From: Atrichornis clamosus
Lineage: Eukaryota > Chordata > Aves > Passeriformes > Menuridae
Length of the DNA: 64,000 nt
Direction of reading: 5' to 3'
Assembly (NCBI GenBank): GCA_013400975.1
Contig: WBMZ01011745.1
Location: forward strand, 1 to 64,000
Part shown: positions 25,858 through 37,746 of the stretch, one piece after another
Layout: each line of letters begins with the position of its first letter
Position numbering within the stretch: position 1 is the stretch's first letter
Position numbers and translations under genes: made by a program
The notes under the pieces: generated by a model
Told to the model about the DNA's origin: nothing
What the model saw: only the letters and a program-made list of their open reading frames with translations
Databases searched by the model: none

Positions 25858-25949
25858 CTCGTAGGGATGGTCCTGTGCAGGGCCAGGAGTTGGACTCGAT
25901 CCTTGTGGGTCCCATCCAGCTTAACATATTCTGTGATTCTGTGGTTCAC

Positions 25950-28900
25950 CTGGGAGCTGTCTGCAACACACCATTCCTCTTTTACTCATTGGGTTGATGG
26001 GTTTCCAAGATGGAGGATTTACTTCTTCCATACACACTTCTCTTAGACGCTTCTGACAGTTTATCTCAGACCCTGAGTTTTGTTTTGACTGTCTATTACT
26101 TCTGTATGCTCAGAATAGAGACAGTACAAGTTTGCATTGCAGTTTGGGCAATGTGAAAGGCACTTTGGAGAACTCAGCGGAGCCCTCTGGTCTGTTCAGG
26201 ACAGCAGGACTTTCCATGTGGATTAATTCTCTGTGGATCAAGTGTTTTACCTCAAGGAAATACTTGTAAGGATCAAGGAGGATGTGCCAGTAGCTGACCC
26301 TACATTGTTTCACTTGAAATATCTTGGCCTGCTGAGCTGCTGAATCTAGAGTCCAGAAGAAATGTGTGGCACATGGCAGCCCCTCCCCTGTGGCAGAAAG
26401 TGCTGGGAGTGTTGGAGTCCCCAGTTCCAGTGCAGGTATTATAGAAAGACCTTAACCATGATCCCCAGCTGCAGAAAAAGTATGTCCATTTTAGCCCAAA
26501 ATCATACTCAAAAGAAAAGAAAATTTCCTGACTACTGGAAATGCTGTTTTTCTGCCAGCTCTATACCTGGCTCCAGTTTCATCTCCTAATGGAAACAACC
26601 TGCAAGATCCTAATTACTGGCTGACAGCTTGGGACAGAAGAGGTAATGGCACTGTGAATTGCAGGAAGGAGATTTCATCAGGGCTTTGTCAAGTGTCCTG
26701 CCTACTCATTGATGTGAGGCAATGACTCCGCTGTGGATCTGTGGTCTGGCCCCAGGTCCCTGTCTCGGACTGGATCACTCTGCAGTATGGATGTGATCTG
26801 GATCAGCTGTGAACAGATGACATGGGATATAATGCTACCTCGGTGCTTTTATGTTGGCCTTATGTTGCCTGTGGGAGGCACAGCCTGACAGATGACTTGG
26901 CCAGTAGCCTGCTAATAGAAAGTCATATAGGTAGCAAGGAATGGAGCAAACCTAAACCACCAGAGGAAATTTTCCTCTTGGTTCTTTATCACATTTTTGA
27001 TTTGGTAGGATGAGTTTTGAAACTGGATTCACCGTACCAGCAAACCACAACATCAGCATTAGTACTGATTTTCATCCCCTTCTGTTTTTTCAGCTAGATT
27101 ATTTTGCAGATCTCACCTGGAGCTTGGCTTCACACATACTTCACTCAGCACAACAAGGGGCCAACAAGAGCCGCTGAGGATGTGATGCTTAGAATGGCAT
27201 CCTGGAAGTAGAAATGCAGACAGCAGCCTCTAAACTGTCTCTGCCACCAAGTGATGTAGATTGTGAGACTCCCCTCTCAGAGCTAGGATCTGCCATCCTG
27301 TCTTTCAGATGGCTTCAGAGGTGCTGCTTCTCGTGCTGACTGTTATCCCTTTCAAAGTATGGCTTGTCTTTTGTCTTTCTTCTGTTTCTTTTTTTTGTTA
27401 CGGTTTTTTTTCCTTTGGGTGCCTAGAACCAGTTTTTGCATGTTTTATTTCTTGCTGGAATTCTTGACAGTTTATTAATAGAGTGACAAATTATGTATTT
27501 ATTTAGAAGCTACAGATTCTTTTTTGTCCTTTTGAACCTGAAGAAGTTAACATAAGTGATTTTGTAGTGTGGTGTAGAACCTTTAAGTGGTTCTTGTAGG
27601 TTCTTAGATACGTTCATAAACAGTTACTTCAAATGCTCTCTATTAAAACTGTGCCCCAGAAAATGGTAGGAAGGGTTGGCCTTGCCCTTCCCAGAATTCT
27701 CCATCCCTGCCTGTAGGCACACACGTATACAGATCTACTGATGTGCCTAGATTGTGTGGCAGCTAAATGTTTACATGATTTCATTGCATCTCTTGTAAGG
27801 TGACTGTCTCTCTTGCTTTCTGCATTGCCAGAAAAACTTGTTGATTTTGTAATTTTAAGATCAAATGTAGGTAGACCTAATACAGATATTGCACATATTA
27901 ATGCATATAAATTCACGTGTTGAAGTGTGCAGAAAGCTGAACATGGGTTTTTTTCTGTTGGAAGGACGTCTACAGTATTGATACATTAAAAAAAAAAGGG
28001 AAAAAAGAAAAAAAAAACCCAAAAACTCAAAACCCTTCCCAAATCCCCTGAATCTTCTGTGGTGTGAAGACCCTCTAGGCTTTGCTCAGATCTCTCCTCC
28101 AGGTCTGAGTGAGAACAGGCTCAGAGATTTGTTGTCTCTTAACTTCTTTTAAGAGGGTTTCCTTTAAAAATCTGTTTATGGTTGGGGAGGACATGCCTGA
28201 AAAAATATTTGCACATAAAACAGCTGTTAAGTGAATCTCCACACACTGAGATCAAGAGAACGTGAAGAAATATGTACTTCCAAAGACCTCTCTGCCAACT
28301 TGGAGCCTTCAGAAAGTAAATACAATCTCCCTACAAGGTTCTGGTAACTTAGTTACTGAAAAATAAATTGAACTACTTAGACCCTTGAACCTTCTTATTT
28401 TTTTTTTCTCCCTTTCCTGCTAAGTCTGAAGCAAATGGATAAAATTGTGTTGGAATGATATGCACTGAAGCCAAATAGATTGATTTTAATGTTTCTTTGG
28501 TATGTTGTCAGCTAGTCAAGTGCAGGCAGCTATGGAGTTCATCTGTGTGTGAACTAACCACTTCCAGTGGTGCAGCCGCCAGCCTTCCTGCAGTAAATTA
28601 AAACATTGCAAAGATCTTGTTAAACCTCCCCTTGATGCCACTTGCCAAAAAGATCACCACCTGTGAGGAGCTGCTGTAGGTGTGGTACAGTGTTATTAAG
28701 GAATTTTCCTTATTTAGAGTTGAACTCCTCTGTCCTTCTTTTGCCTGGCCCCAAAAGCAGAGGGCTCACTGTGGTGGCACGACTCAGTTTTGCTGGTTTT
28801 GTTTGTTTGGGGGTGCCATTCAGTGCTGGTGTGCTGCTACTCGGGGTGCCTGGTCCCAGTTCTCCACTGCAACTTCATGGCCCTTTAAAACCTCTGCGGC

Positions 28901-29441
28901 CACAGCCAGAAGCAGTTGGTGGTGTGCTACAGATGTTTTTGCAGTTCGTTTCCAAACAGCTGCTTTTTCCTTCTTTCATCTGTTTTTCCTTTATTTATCA
29001 AGTCCCCAAGGAAGGCCGACGGCTCACAACCCCGGCAGGGGCTCCCTTTGTAAGAGCTGTAGCACGGAGCCCTGGGGCAGACCCCCGAGGCAGCACCTGC
29101 TACTGCTGAGGGGGGTCACTTCAGCAGGTTGCAGTGAGCCCGGGCACAGCGCTCCGCAGGCTCCATCAAAGGCAGACAAGCCAATGCACCTATAGCTTCT
29201 CCTAAAATGATCTGGGAAAAAGATGGAAAAGCACTTGAGACGAGGGTCAGTCATGCCAGGGCCCCTCTATGATGGCTGGAGCTGTCCTCTGCTCTTCAGA
29301 GGGCACACCATCTGAATAGCTCTTGTCCAACTACAGGTCCTTAAATGAGCTCCCTGGATTAAAATACCAAGGTTTGTACCCTATCTGTCATCCGGGAGAG
29401 GAGTGCCCTCCTGCTCGCCTGCTGCTGCCCTCCACCCGCAG
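25950..29441. other. Intronic sequence with poly-A patch, no confirmed gene
   Basis: Unique intron with an A-rich low-complexity run at 27987-28026 and a very strong polypyrimidine/AG site ending at 28424. A block at 27094-27177 follows a TTTTTTCAG acceptor and is open for 27 codons to a TGA; it is treated as a low-confidence finding. No named element is seen. Confidence 0.5.
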
Positions 29442-29497
29442 TGTTCCCTGATGTGCCGAGATTTGTCCTCTATGGAAATAAAACCTTTCAATTGCAG
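29442..29497 (+). other. Exon-like block, candidate nested exon (56 nt)
   Basis: The acceptor is CCCTCCACCCGCAG and the donor GTAGTG. One frame is open and reads FPDVPRFVLYGNKTFQLQ (2 nt plus 18 codons, leaving phase 0). It would join in frame to the block at 36182. I do not recognise the peptide. It could be chance. Confidence 0.2.
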
Positions 29498-29989
29498 GTA
29501 GTGAGAAGAAGGAGGAATGAAAACAAGCCAGAGCACCCTATTTGGCTAGCTGACAAAAATCCCCAGGCGTTTGCAACCAATTGTTGGCTCATGAGCTGGA
29601 TTTTTCCCATTCATATTCCCTTTCAGCAGGCAGATTTCTGTGGACTGTTTCAGGGGAAGAAGTACAAAGATGAATCCTTTCTCCACTTGCTCTCTAACAA
29701 AGTTGTTTGTTTCTTGACTTGCTTGCAAAGTCACGAATATATTCCATTTGCTCCTTTTTCTTTTAATTTTTCTTTATGGCAATTCGTTTCTTTTTTGGCA
29801 TACAGGGCAAGTGAATGCTGCTGGGGGGCTCCAGGGTTGTTACAGCCATGTTTGCTTCTGTTGTGTCAGATTGTTGGGCCAATAAACCCAGGGCTGCTTT
29901 TTCCCCACAAAGTTTCAAGTTTTTTAACAGCAGATTTGAGATGTCTCCTGGACCGGAGGATGCTGATGGAATTGGTTGGTTGAGGGTCA

Positions 29990-32900
29990 GGTCTGGCTTT
30001 GTTAACTTGGAGGGCCTGTCAGCTCTTTCATCATCGTTTTGTCAGGTATGGATCGGGCAGATAATTACTTGTGACCACTTCGCAACTCTAAGAAATAAGG
30101 TTGATTTTTTTCAGTGGAGACTCTCAGAGCAGCAGCTGGAAGGTTGGATGCCAAACCAAAGGGTTTGCTGGATAAATAGACAAGTGATAAAATGATTTTA
30201 CATTTTGTGATTCTTTTGTAAAAGGGCTCAGCTGGCCACCCCTAAAGATGAGTTAAATTAATGTGTGGTCTTGCAAAATGAAGTGCAAGACGCTGCCATT
30301 CTCTTTTAATAAATGGCCATCGTGCTCTCACTTCTTCCAGAGCATGTGGAGAGGGGGCAGCTCTGGCATGGAAGGAAGAAGCACTGAGAAATCAAATAAG
30401 AATAGAGTAGATTTTCTACAAGCTGGCAGGGAGCTCTGTGTCCTGGAGAGGAGTTACAGGGAGTGTGAAGGATAGTCTTCTGGTTTAGGTGATTTCTGGA
30501 GATCCTCAGCAGAGGGTGTGGCGGAGGTTTCCTGCATCAGGGGAGGAGCAGGGCCAGAGGGCAGCACCACTGCTGGGGGTCCTGCCTGTCCAGGAGTAGG
30601 GGAGAAATGAGTGGGGTCGGGTGAGTTGGGCTGGATTGCTGTCAAATGTGTGTGTTGTGCTTGTGCAGCAGGGAAACCAGAGGGTTGCAAGGATACCTGA
30701 GAGGATGGCTGAGACAGGATTGTGGTGGCACTCACCCTCTGGACTGGGGTCAGAGTGCCCATGAAAGAGAAGTAATCGTTGTGAAGACATCCCTATGTCT
30801 GTCCTCCATGCCTGTCACCCAGCTTCCTCACACAGCTGGGTCCGAGATGGACCCTTCCCTCTCTCGCTTGCTGAGCAGACTACTGTTTTGCAAGTGACTG
30901 GGGTTGATTTCTCATTTTAAACATCTTTCAACTTAGCTCTTGGAAGTGAAAGCCACTTTTTGTGGGCATTTGAGTTGCATCACTTCTCTTGTACTCCCCT
31001 TTCTACATCGCTGTCAGTGATCTGCATCTCCCAAGCCAGATTAAGTGTGTTCAAGCTGAACATGCCAGACTTTTATGGTGTCATGCAAAATTAAATGCCA
31101 TTTCTTTGCCTGCTCAGTTGGGAGGGCCAAGGACAGGGATAGCATTTGCTAGTTAACTCATTTCCATACTTTGGGTATTAGCCAGTAACTTTGAGCTCTT
31201 TTCTTTTTCTGCTGTAGCAGTTGGTTTGTTTCAGACCTTATCTGCTCTTGAAGTAAACTCTTCAGACTTAGTGTGGTGAGAGGCAGTTTGATATCAGCAA
31301 AAAATTATGCAACAAGTTTTTTCTGTGCTTTCTTCATTATTATGGCATTTACAGTATTTGGAAATGTGCTATGAAAAATATAAAGCTAGAAAAGTGCACT
31401 TGGATTTCACATTTTTAAAGATGTTCTTTAGAACAAAACCACTTTTTAAGGTTTATGAAACAGTAAGAGTTGGGATTTTTTTATACCCTGAGGTGAGGCA
31501 CCCTTAATCCTAATAAATAAGAGGTCTGATTTTTTTTATTTTTTTTTTTTTCAGTTCATGTGGATTTACCAGCCCTGCCCATGTGCTAGCTTAGATAGAC
31601 AGCTCCTCTTTGAAACCTACTTGCTTCTGATTTAGGTTCGAATTCCACAAAAGCTTAAGCTGATACTTAAACCTGTGTACTCAGAAAAGGCCTGCTAAAA
31701 TTTGAGTGTGATTTATGCAACTTGAAAAATCATGTACGTGAATGCCATTTTGGAGGACTGATGAAGCATTTAGGTTCAACTGAATGAGAGCACTGCTTTC
31801 TTCTGTTTTGCTGGAGAAGCATGACTGTGCATCTTCTGAGACCCTCTTTCTGTATCCCCTCCTCTTCCAGAGTTGTTATTGGCTGACTTCTGTGAAAGAT
31901 CTGCACTGAGAAACTTTGTCACTAGTGTTCATTGCATTTCAATGACTATTTAAAAGCACTTTGTAGAAGTTCACCCTTTAGAGAAGATGGTGGGAAAGCA
32001 ATTAATTTCAGTTCTGTTTAGGATTAGTTTTGGCCAAGGTTTTTACCAAAAAGGGCTTAGTTTCAGAATATTAAATGTGAAAATCTGTACTGCATGACTT
32101 CAGTTATTAACAACAGAAAAACTGTCCCATATGCTTTACTGGCAGAGAAAACATATTTTTACATAATAGAATTAGAGTAGAAAATATTGTTCCCTCTTGG
32201 AAACATTATAGCACATTAAATATGAACTTGGGAACTACATTTTCAAACAGTTTGATTCTAAAACCTTTTAAAAGTTTGATGTATGCTCTAGTATCTTTCA
32301 TTTATGTTGGTTGAAGGCATCCTAATTAGCTAAGAAAATGTCAATTGATGGCTCTAAAATTATGAATGTGTATCTTGCCACTCCTGAGTCTTCAAGCAAT
32401 TCTCAGGGAATACTTTTTCTTGTATGGGACCTCAAACTGGAAGTGCAATTTTCCTGGCTCAATATGTGAAGAAAGTGCATACACAACTGACCTTTTCTCC
32501 CTTAAGAGCTACTCCAAGCACTGACATTTACGAACACACTGTTTTGTTTGGTTTATGGTGACATCTGGAAGCCTTGATCTAAATTGGTCCTCTCCTGTTG
32601 TGCAAGGCACTCTACCTAAGGATCAGTCCTTGTCGGGAGAAGTCACAATCTAATTAAAACTAAATGCAAGAAGTAGCTTTACCAAAAGGTCAAAAGGAAA
32701 TGGGAAGAGGGAGATGGTAAAGCACAGTGTTCTTTGTTGTCTCTGGATTCACATTAAAAAACCCCAAAATTCATAGAAAAAGTGTAAAAGCAGTATTCTA
32801 AGCTATGAAACTCGTTGTTTTGCTGGTGCACTTTGCATTTTTTCACAGTTGGATTTCTACAGCTGTGTTCAGATGAAGGTTTGAAGGTTGCAATGGTTGA

Positions 32901-35900
32901 AAGATCTCCTGGTGAGTGCCTGGACAAGAGCAAAGCTCACGGAGACACATCTGCTGGAGTCTTGAACCTGAGTGCCACAGCCTCCACTCTCAGCAGCTCA
33001 GCCTGCAAAGAAACACAGGCAGAGAACTAATAAAAGTCTCTGCATTATTGACACTTCCACTGGGCATCCTTGACCAGGCATTGAATATATGCCTTGACCT
33101 GCTGATGATTCCAGGTTACTATTGGTCCTCTCTCTGCCTTTGATTAAAAGCAAGTTGCCTCCCATGTTGCTGGCAGGAGTGAGCCCTGCTGGAAGAATGA
33201 AGGTGTTGCCTTGTAAAACAGGAGGGTGGTCCTATGAGACAGATTTGGAATGAGCAGCAGCAATACACCCTTGGCCATGCTGTTCCATTGGTGTCCTCCC
33301 TCCTCCATTTGGGAACGTGGTGGCTGAGTCCCTGTTGTCTATTAAGGAGCCTTTCCGCAGGGATTGGCAAGAAGGACTCTTTCTGAGATGGCTTCCAGTT
33401 GTTGACATTTCTTCTAGAACCTGAACTGGGAACATCACTTCCCATCACTGTCCCCATCTAGAATGGTTACAAACATTTCATCAGGAGTTTGTTCGTTCAT
33501 AGCACGCTTCAGAACAGCAATGCCAGTAAAGAGAAATCTTTGTGGAAACTGCTGGAAATGCACACCTGCATCATAACAAACTTACTGTCTTTAAGAAAAG
33601 GAAGAAATTTCTTGCAACTCTGGATACATGAACTAAATTTTATATAGTTTTTATATATAAAACCCCACTATTTTTAATATAGATTATTACTGGAGATGGG
33701 GAGGAAAGAACTCTTTTCAGAGAGATGCTTCCAGGCAGTGATTGGAGATCAGAAAAAATATTTAAAGACTGGCATAAGCATGTTTTAACAATACCGAAAG
33801 AAACCAAAGGCAAAATTCATGGTGTTTTTTGTTGGCATATTAAGTGAGCTTTTGTTATCATCCTGACTGTCCGGTCAGAGAATGTTTTATTCATTAGGCA
33901 GTGGAAGTTGGAGTATAACTTTTTTTACTCTGTCTTTGTGTTGCATTGTGTGTTAAATGTTCACATGTGCTTTCATGAACAATGAGACAGTATCTTGGGT
34001 CACAAGTAAGGTAGAATTTGAATTCAGATTTTTGATGTGGAACACGCATAGATGACAACTAATGAATGCCTCTGTCAACTGGGATTGCAGGGACCTCCTT
34101 GAAAAGGTTTCAGGTGTTCTGAAAAATCCCACCCATAAATTGTCCTCCAAAATATCTCTTTCCTCTGTCTGTCACAGAAATCTAGAAAGTGATGAGATTT
34201 GTCATGAAGCTGTTTTAGTCCCAGGCTCTCTGTGACTGCAGCCAGCTTGCAGGTAGATGGGTGCTCCTTTGCTTCACTTCACTTGCCCAGACTTCAAATG
34301 AGACTCTGTGTAGAGTGAGATTTAAGAGCACCAGGAGCTGAGCCCACAAGGCTTGACTTGAGGAGGTACTGGGTTCCTGTGACCGTCCTTGGTGGCAGTG
34401 GGGCTCGCAAGCAGCACTGCTGCCCCAGGAATGTGTAACTAAGCCCTAGCTAAGGCTGCCATCAGCATCTTTTATCCAGAAAAGCTTCTGTTCATTTTGT
34501 TGGCCTGTGGGTTAGACCCTGTGTTTGGCAGACTGTACTAAATCCTGCTGTCACTGAAGGACAGCGTATTTGTTCTTAGCAGTCTTCCCATTACCCATGT
34601 TTATGGACTGTCGGCAAGCACCGTAGGCTGTTAGCCGCCTCTCCGTGCCCACGCTGTCTTCATAACCAGATATTTCCACAACAGAAAAGGGCATTAGTCA
34701 CAGGAGGAAGCAGGTGTGTCATGTATAGGAAAGAGAATGATTAAACACTGGTATTTTCTGCTTAGGCTTCTCAAGTGAACTGGAGGAGTCATCCTTGGCA
34801 CAGCATCCCCCATGGTTCAGCTGCAAGGCTCAGGGACAGGAATACCCCCAGACTAGCACCTGCATTTTGTACAGAAGCACGCTGCCTTTAACTAACACAT
34901 TGGAAGTTTTCTCCTTTCTGCTTATGAGCCTTTGGAGGATGCGGGACATAAAAAGCCTGCTTCTTCAGTTCACAGTAAATACAGTTATGTGGTGATTCTT
35001 TTGTCCTTCTTTAACTAAAGGCTTTTCATGTCTTTCTACATGAAACTGTTGGTTTTGATTTTTCTGCTGAGTTTTACCAACCCCATGATGCATGGGGATG
35101 TCAGCACCCTTGTCTAAAGAAGGTGCTGGGAGGAGAACAGGAGAAGTTTGAGCTTGCTGCTGTTGGTACTACCCACAGTAGGTGGGAAGGTCTCCTCCTT
35201 CTGTTGCTCTCCTGTACCTGTGCCTGCCATGCTATCTGGTTGGATGCATGGTCCTGGTTGGACAGCAGCCAAACTTGGGTTTCCAGAGTGATGTAGCTAC
35301 CGGGGTCTGTCTTTCTTTGCTTTAGCTGTAGCAGACCCTTGTTTTGGCAGCAGTTTTTCTCATAGGTCAGACTGCCCCCACTTGCAGAGGGAAGGTGACT
35401 AAGGCTGTACCTTGACTAAGGCTGCTCCATGGCGTCCTTCTTACTTTTCCTTATATTGAAAGGTAAGGCTTTGTTTTTGTTTTTTTAAATCTCTAAAAAC
35501 TTCTGTTTTGATCATCATGTTGCTAGACCTAAGTTGTGCTCTTTGTCATTGGTTTTTGAGATATTGAAACCTGTTAGAAACCTGTGAGAATTCACATTGT
35601 AAAGCTGGTTTTTGCCTGGTTGGGTCTGAGTGCTCCTTAAAGAGAAGCAAATCCAGGTGAAGGGAAAATTGTTTCCTCTTCACCAACATTTTAGGAGTAA
35701 ATTTCACCTGCAGCTGCACCTGTGTTACAATTACCCCGTGGCAAAGGGGGACAGGATTTAGGCTTTGATGCTCTGATCTACTATGAGACAAGGTTTGAAT
35801 GGATTTTTCCCAGTTATGTGTTGCCTGCATATTTATTTTTCTAACATAGGGTCAGTAGTTTTAAGAAATGACTGAAAAGGTCCAGAATGTTTATTGTTAT

Positions 35901-36180
35901 GCTACCGTTGTTCAGGCAATTTAGAGTCAAACACCACATGTATTTTAAAGGAGACAAAATAAATCCTAGAACTTTGTAGTTCCCTTCTGCAGTTGCTTTG
36001 TGTATCAACAGCAGTAATGAAGGAACAACACAAAGATAGCAACCTCCCTGGAGTGGTTTCTAATGTGCAAACAGGATTTATGGAGGTGCATTTTTCAGGA
36101 AACTTATTTTCTCCATGGCAGATACTGCAACCAAGTTATGAGATGTTGTGTCGCTGAAAATAATCCCTTGTGTTTTGACA
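29990..36180. other. Unique intronic sequence
   Basis: Apart from the P/S/T-rich open frame on the minus strand at 30.5-30.8 kb, this is unique AT-rich intron. A long T tract ending in CAG at 31554 is a strong decoy acceptor. A 17-bp tandem-like duplication (TGACTAAGGCTG...) lies at 35395-35426. No RNA gene or transposon is seen. Confidence 0.5.
30454..30795 (-). other. P/S/T/Q-rich open frame of unknown status
   Basis: On the minus strand the frame is open from just after a TAG near 30797 to a TAA at 30454-30456. It includes a 102-codon stretch from an ATG (30760-30762). The predicted peptide is low-complexity and rich in Pro, Ser, Thr and Gln, like a transcription-factor activation segment, and has no domain that I recognise. 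A second minus-strand frame (30506-30790) is also open over the same bases, which argues that the openness comes from composition (C-rich, stop-poor). It is probably chance; a retrocopy fragment is possible. Confidence 0.15.
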
Positions 36181-36181
36181 G

Positions 36182-36340
36182 CAGCTTCCGAAACCCCCTA
36201 TCTGGTTTGAAGATGATCCTTATCTGGATCAAGAGATACTGATGAGAATTTGCAGCAGGCAAAAGTATTTAGGGGAACTTTATTTACTTCAGGCAGCTAA
36301 AGAGACGTCACGGACAAATTTTGCCGATAGACTAAATACA
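36182..36340 (+). other. Exon-like block or conserved enhancer (159 nt)
   Basis: The block has a good acceptor (CTTGTGTTTTGACAG), exactly 53 open codons, and a consensus donor (ACA|GTGAGT). The frame gives an acidic, soluble-protein-like peptide including PIWFEDDPYLDQEILMRI and ELYLLQAAKETSRTNFADRL. It contains several CG-bearing codons (CCG, ACG, CGG) in an AT-rich, CpG-poor setting, which is unusual for neutral intron. The same bases contain plausible transcription-factor sites: a GATA site (CTTATCT), a forkhead site (TTTATTTAC) and a CRE-like GACGTCAC. A BMP6 intronic enhancer is therefore an equally good explanation. I recognise no protein family. It is the best single exon candidate in the intron, but one such block can arise by chance. 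Confidence 0.35.
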
Positions 36341-36750
36341 GTGAGTATCCAAAACGAGTAAGTGCAGATGGTGTGTTTGGACTGTGTGCTGAATCCTCTG
36401 ATACAAAAGGACATTGCTAACAGGGTCACTCTTCTGTCTGGTGGTCATCCTGGGAGCACTATACCACACACACAGGTAAAGAAAATGGTGATAGAAACAA
36501 CAGGGGAGCAGCACCTGGGGATGGAGTTATCTTAGGAGGTGTCATTCTTGTTCAGAGGAGGCATGGGAAGGTGGAGTGGTGTGTTCAGAGACCTGTGGGT
36601 TGCTGTTCTCTCTAACCTCCATGGTTTAGAGAACCTATCATGAGGATGTGGCATTGGTAAATGAAAGGTGATTATGAGGAGCATGGCAAGACACAAATCA
36701 TGTGGGGAGGTTTGAAGGCAAACAGCCTTTCAGATGCTAGTACAAACTGG

Positions 36751-36787
36751 GGATTTTGTTCATAAGCAGGATTTTGTTCATAAAGCA
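36751..36787 (+). repeat. Two-copy 18-bp tandem repeat
   Basis: GGATTTTGTTCATAAGCA is followed directly by a second copy with one extra A (GGATTTTGTTCATAAAGCA). Confidence 0.85.
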
Positions 36788-37654
36788 TAGTCAGTCAGCA
36801 AGTGGGATGAATGGCATTCAAAGATAGTCTTGAAATAGTTTTGTGTTCTTTCTGTCAGGGGCAGGAAGCAGACCTTGTCTGTCAGTAAAATTTTATTCAA
36901 GAAAGAGCCTTGTTCCAACTGGTGAAAGGGACAGCATCGTCCCTCAAGTGATTGTATCCACCACAAAAGGGATTTTGTGTCAAAGGATCCTGACCTGATA
37001 CATCAGGTGGGTGAGGGCCTCCTTTAATTGGTCTGAAATGATGATTTTGATGATAGACATGGAGAGCAATGATGTTAGGCTTGGCTAATTGCAGGCTTTC
37101 TGAGCAGCAATTAACATGTCAGAAATGTAGTTATGCTTGAGGGAAATGTTGATACTTTCCTTGCTGCCTATTAAAGAAAAAACAAACCAAAACCCAAAAC
37201 AACAAAACCACAAATAGAAGTCTCCTGTAAAGTAATGCAAACAATCTGGTACTGCTTGGGAACCTGTTTGTCGGTGGCGTGACCCGATGGCTGCCTGTGG
37301 GGCGATGGCTGCAAGGCGGGCTGCCAGCAGCTCTAGCTTTGCTCTTACTGAAAGCAGAGAGGCTCATGCTGTGTGTATGAGTCTTGTTAATGCCCCTGGC
37401 AGCTGTAAGAATTGCCAAGTCTATAAAAGCAGCTTATCTCCTGAGGAGGACAGCCCCCTCACCAACCCCCTCCAAAATTAGACAGATTAACTTCCTAAGA
37501 AATGGAGAGTTATTCCACCCCAAACCTACGCTGCTCATTCAAGCTAATCTCTGGAGGGCTGAAAGGCCTCTTGTCTGTGATTGGAATCATATGATAAAGC
37601 CTAACTTGCTTTCTCTTTTATTGTGCCAAAAAGTTTTTCTTTCTTTTGATCTAG

Positions 37655-37746
37655 CTGAGAGCTGAAGTGGCTTTTAGTGTGTTTATGTGTCACGCGGAGC
37701 ATTTTGAGACAAGAATTTTGTGTCTCATCTCTGGGATTCTGGCATG
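37655..37746 (+). other. Exon-like block (92 nt)
   Basis: It follows a strong polypyrimidine acceptor (TTTTTCTTTCTTTTGATCTAG). It is open for 30 codons plus 2 nt and ends before GTATCT. Entry phase 0 and exit phase 2 fit between the blocks at 36182 and 44107. The peptide is more hydrophobic and Cys-rich than the others, as noncoding DNA often gives, so it is weak evidence. Confidence 0.15.

Larger units (their letters stand above)
24490..25943 (+). mobile_element. CR1 LINE, 5'-truncated copy with 3' end
   Basis: This is a CR1 non-LTR retrotransposon in the same orientation as BMP6. It begins inside ORF2 (similarity is visible from about 24497, AGAGCTGACTGG) and runs through reverse-transcriptase sequence and the ORF2 C-terminus. 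It ends in two perfect ATTCTGTG octamers at 25927-25942, the hallmark CR1 3' end. CR1 does not use a poly(A) tail. Compared with a full element of about 4.5 kb, only about the last third is present, and it holds internal deletions. A single ambiguous base (N) lies at 25028 inside a local duplication. No flanking target-site duplication is apparent, as is usual for CR1. Confidence 0.95.

Noticed and set aside
28642..29195. Two overlapping + strand frames of 155 and 171 codons
   Set aside because: Overlapping open frames in a C/G-rich stretch indicate low stop density, not a gene; no domain recognised.
29441..29983. 180-codon + strand frame starting at the mini-exon-like block
   Set aside because: After the first 18 codons the composition becomes Phe/Leu/Cys-rich, as in translated T-rich intron, so the long ORF as a whole is not supported.
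34310..34395. Possible MIR tRNA-head (TTTAAGAGCACCAGGAGCTGAGCC...CTGGGTTCCTG)
   Set aside because: Only scattered short matches and no following MIR core.
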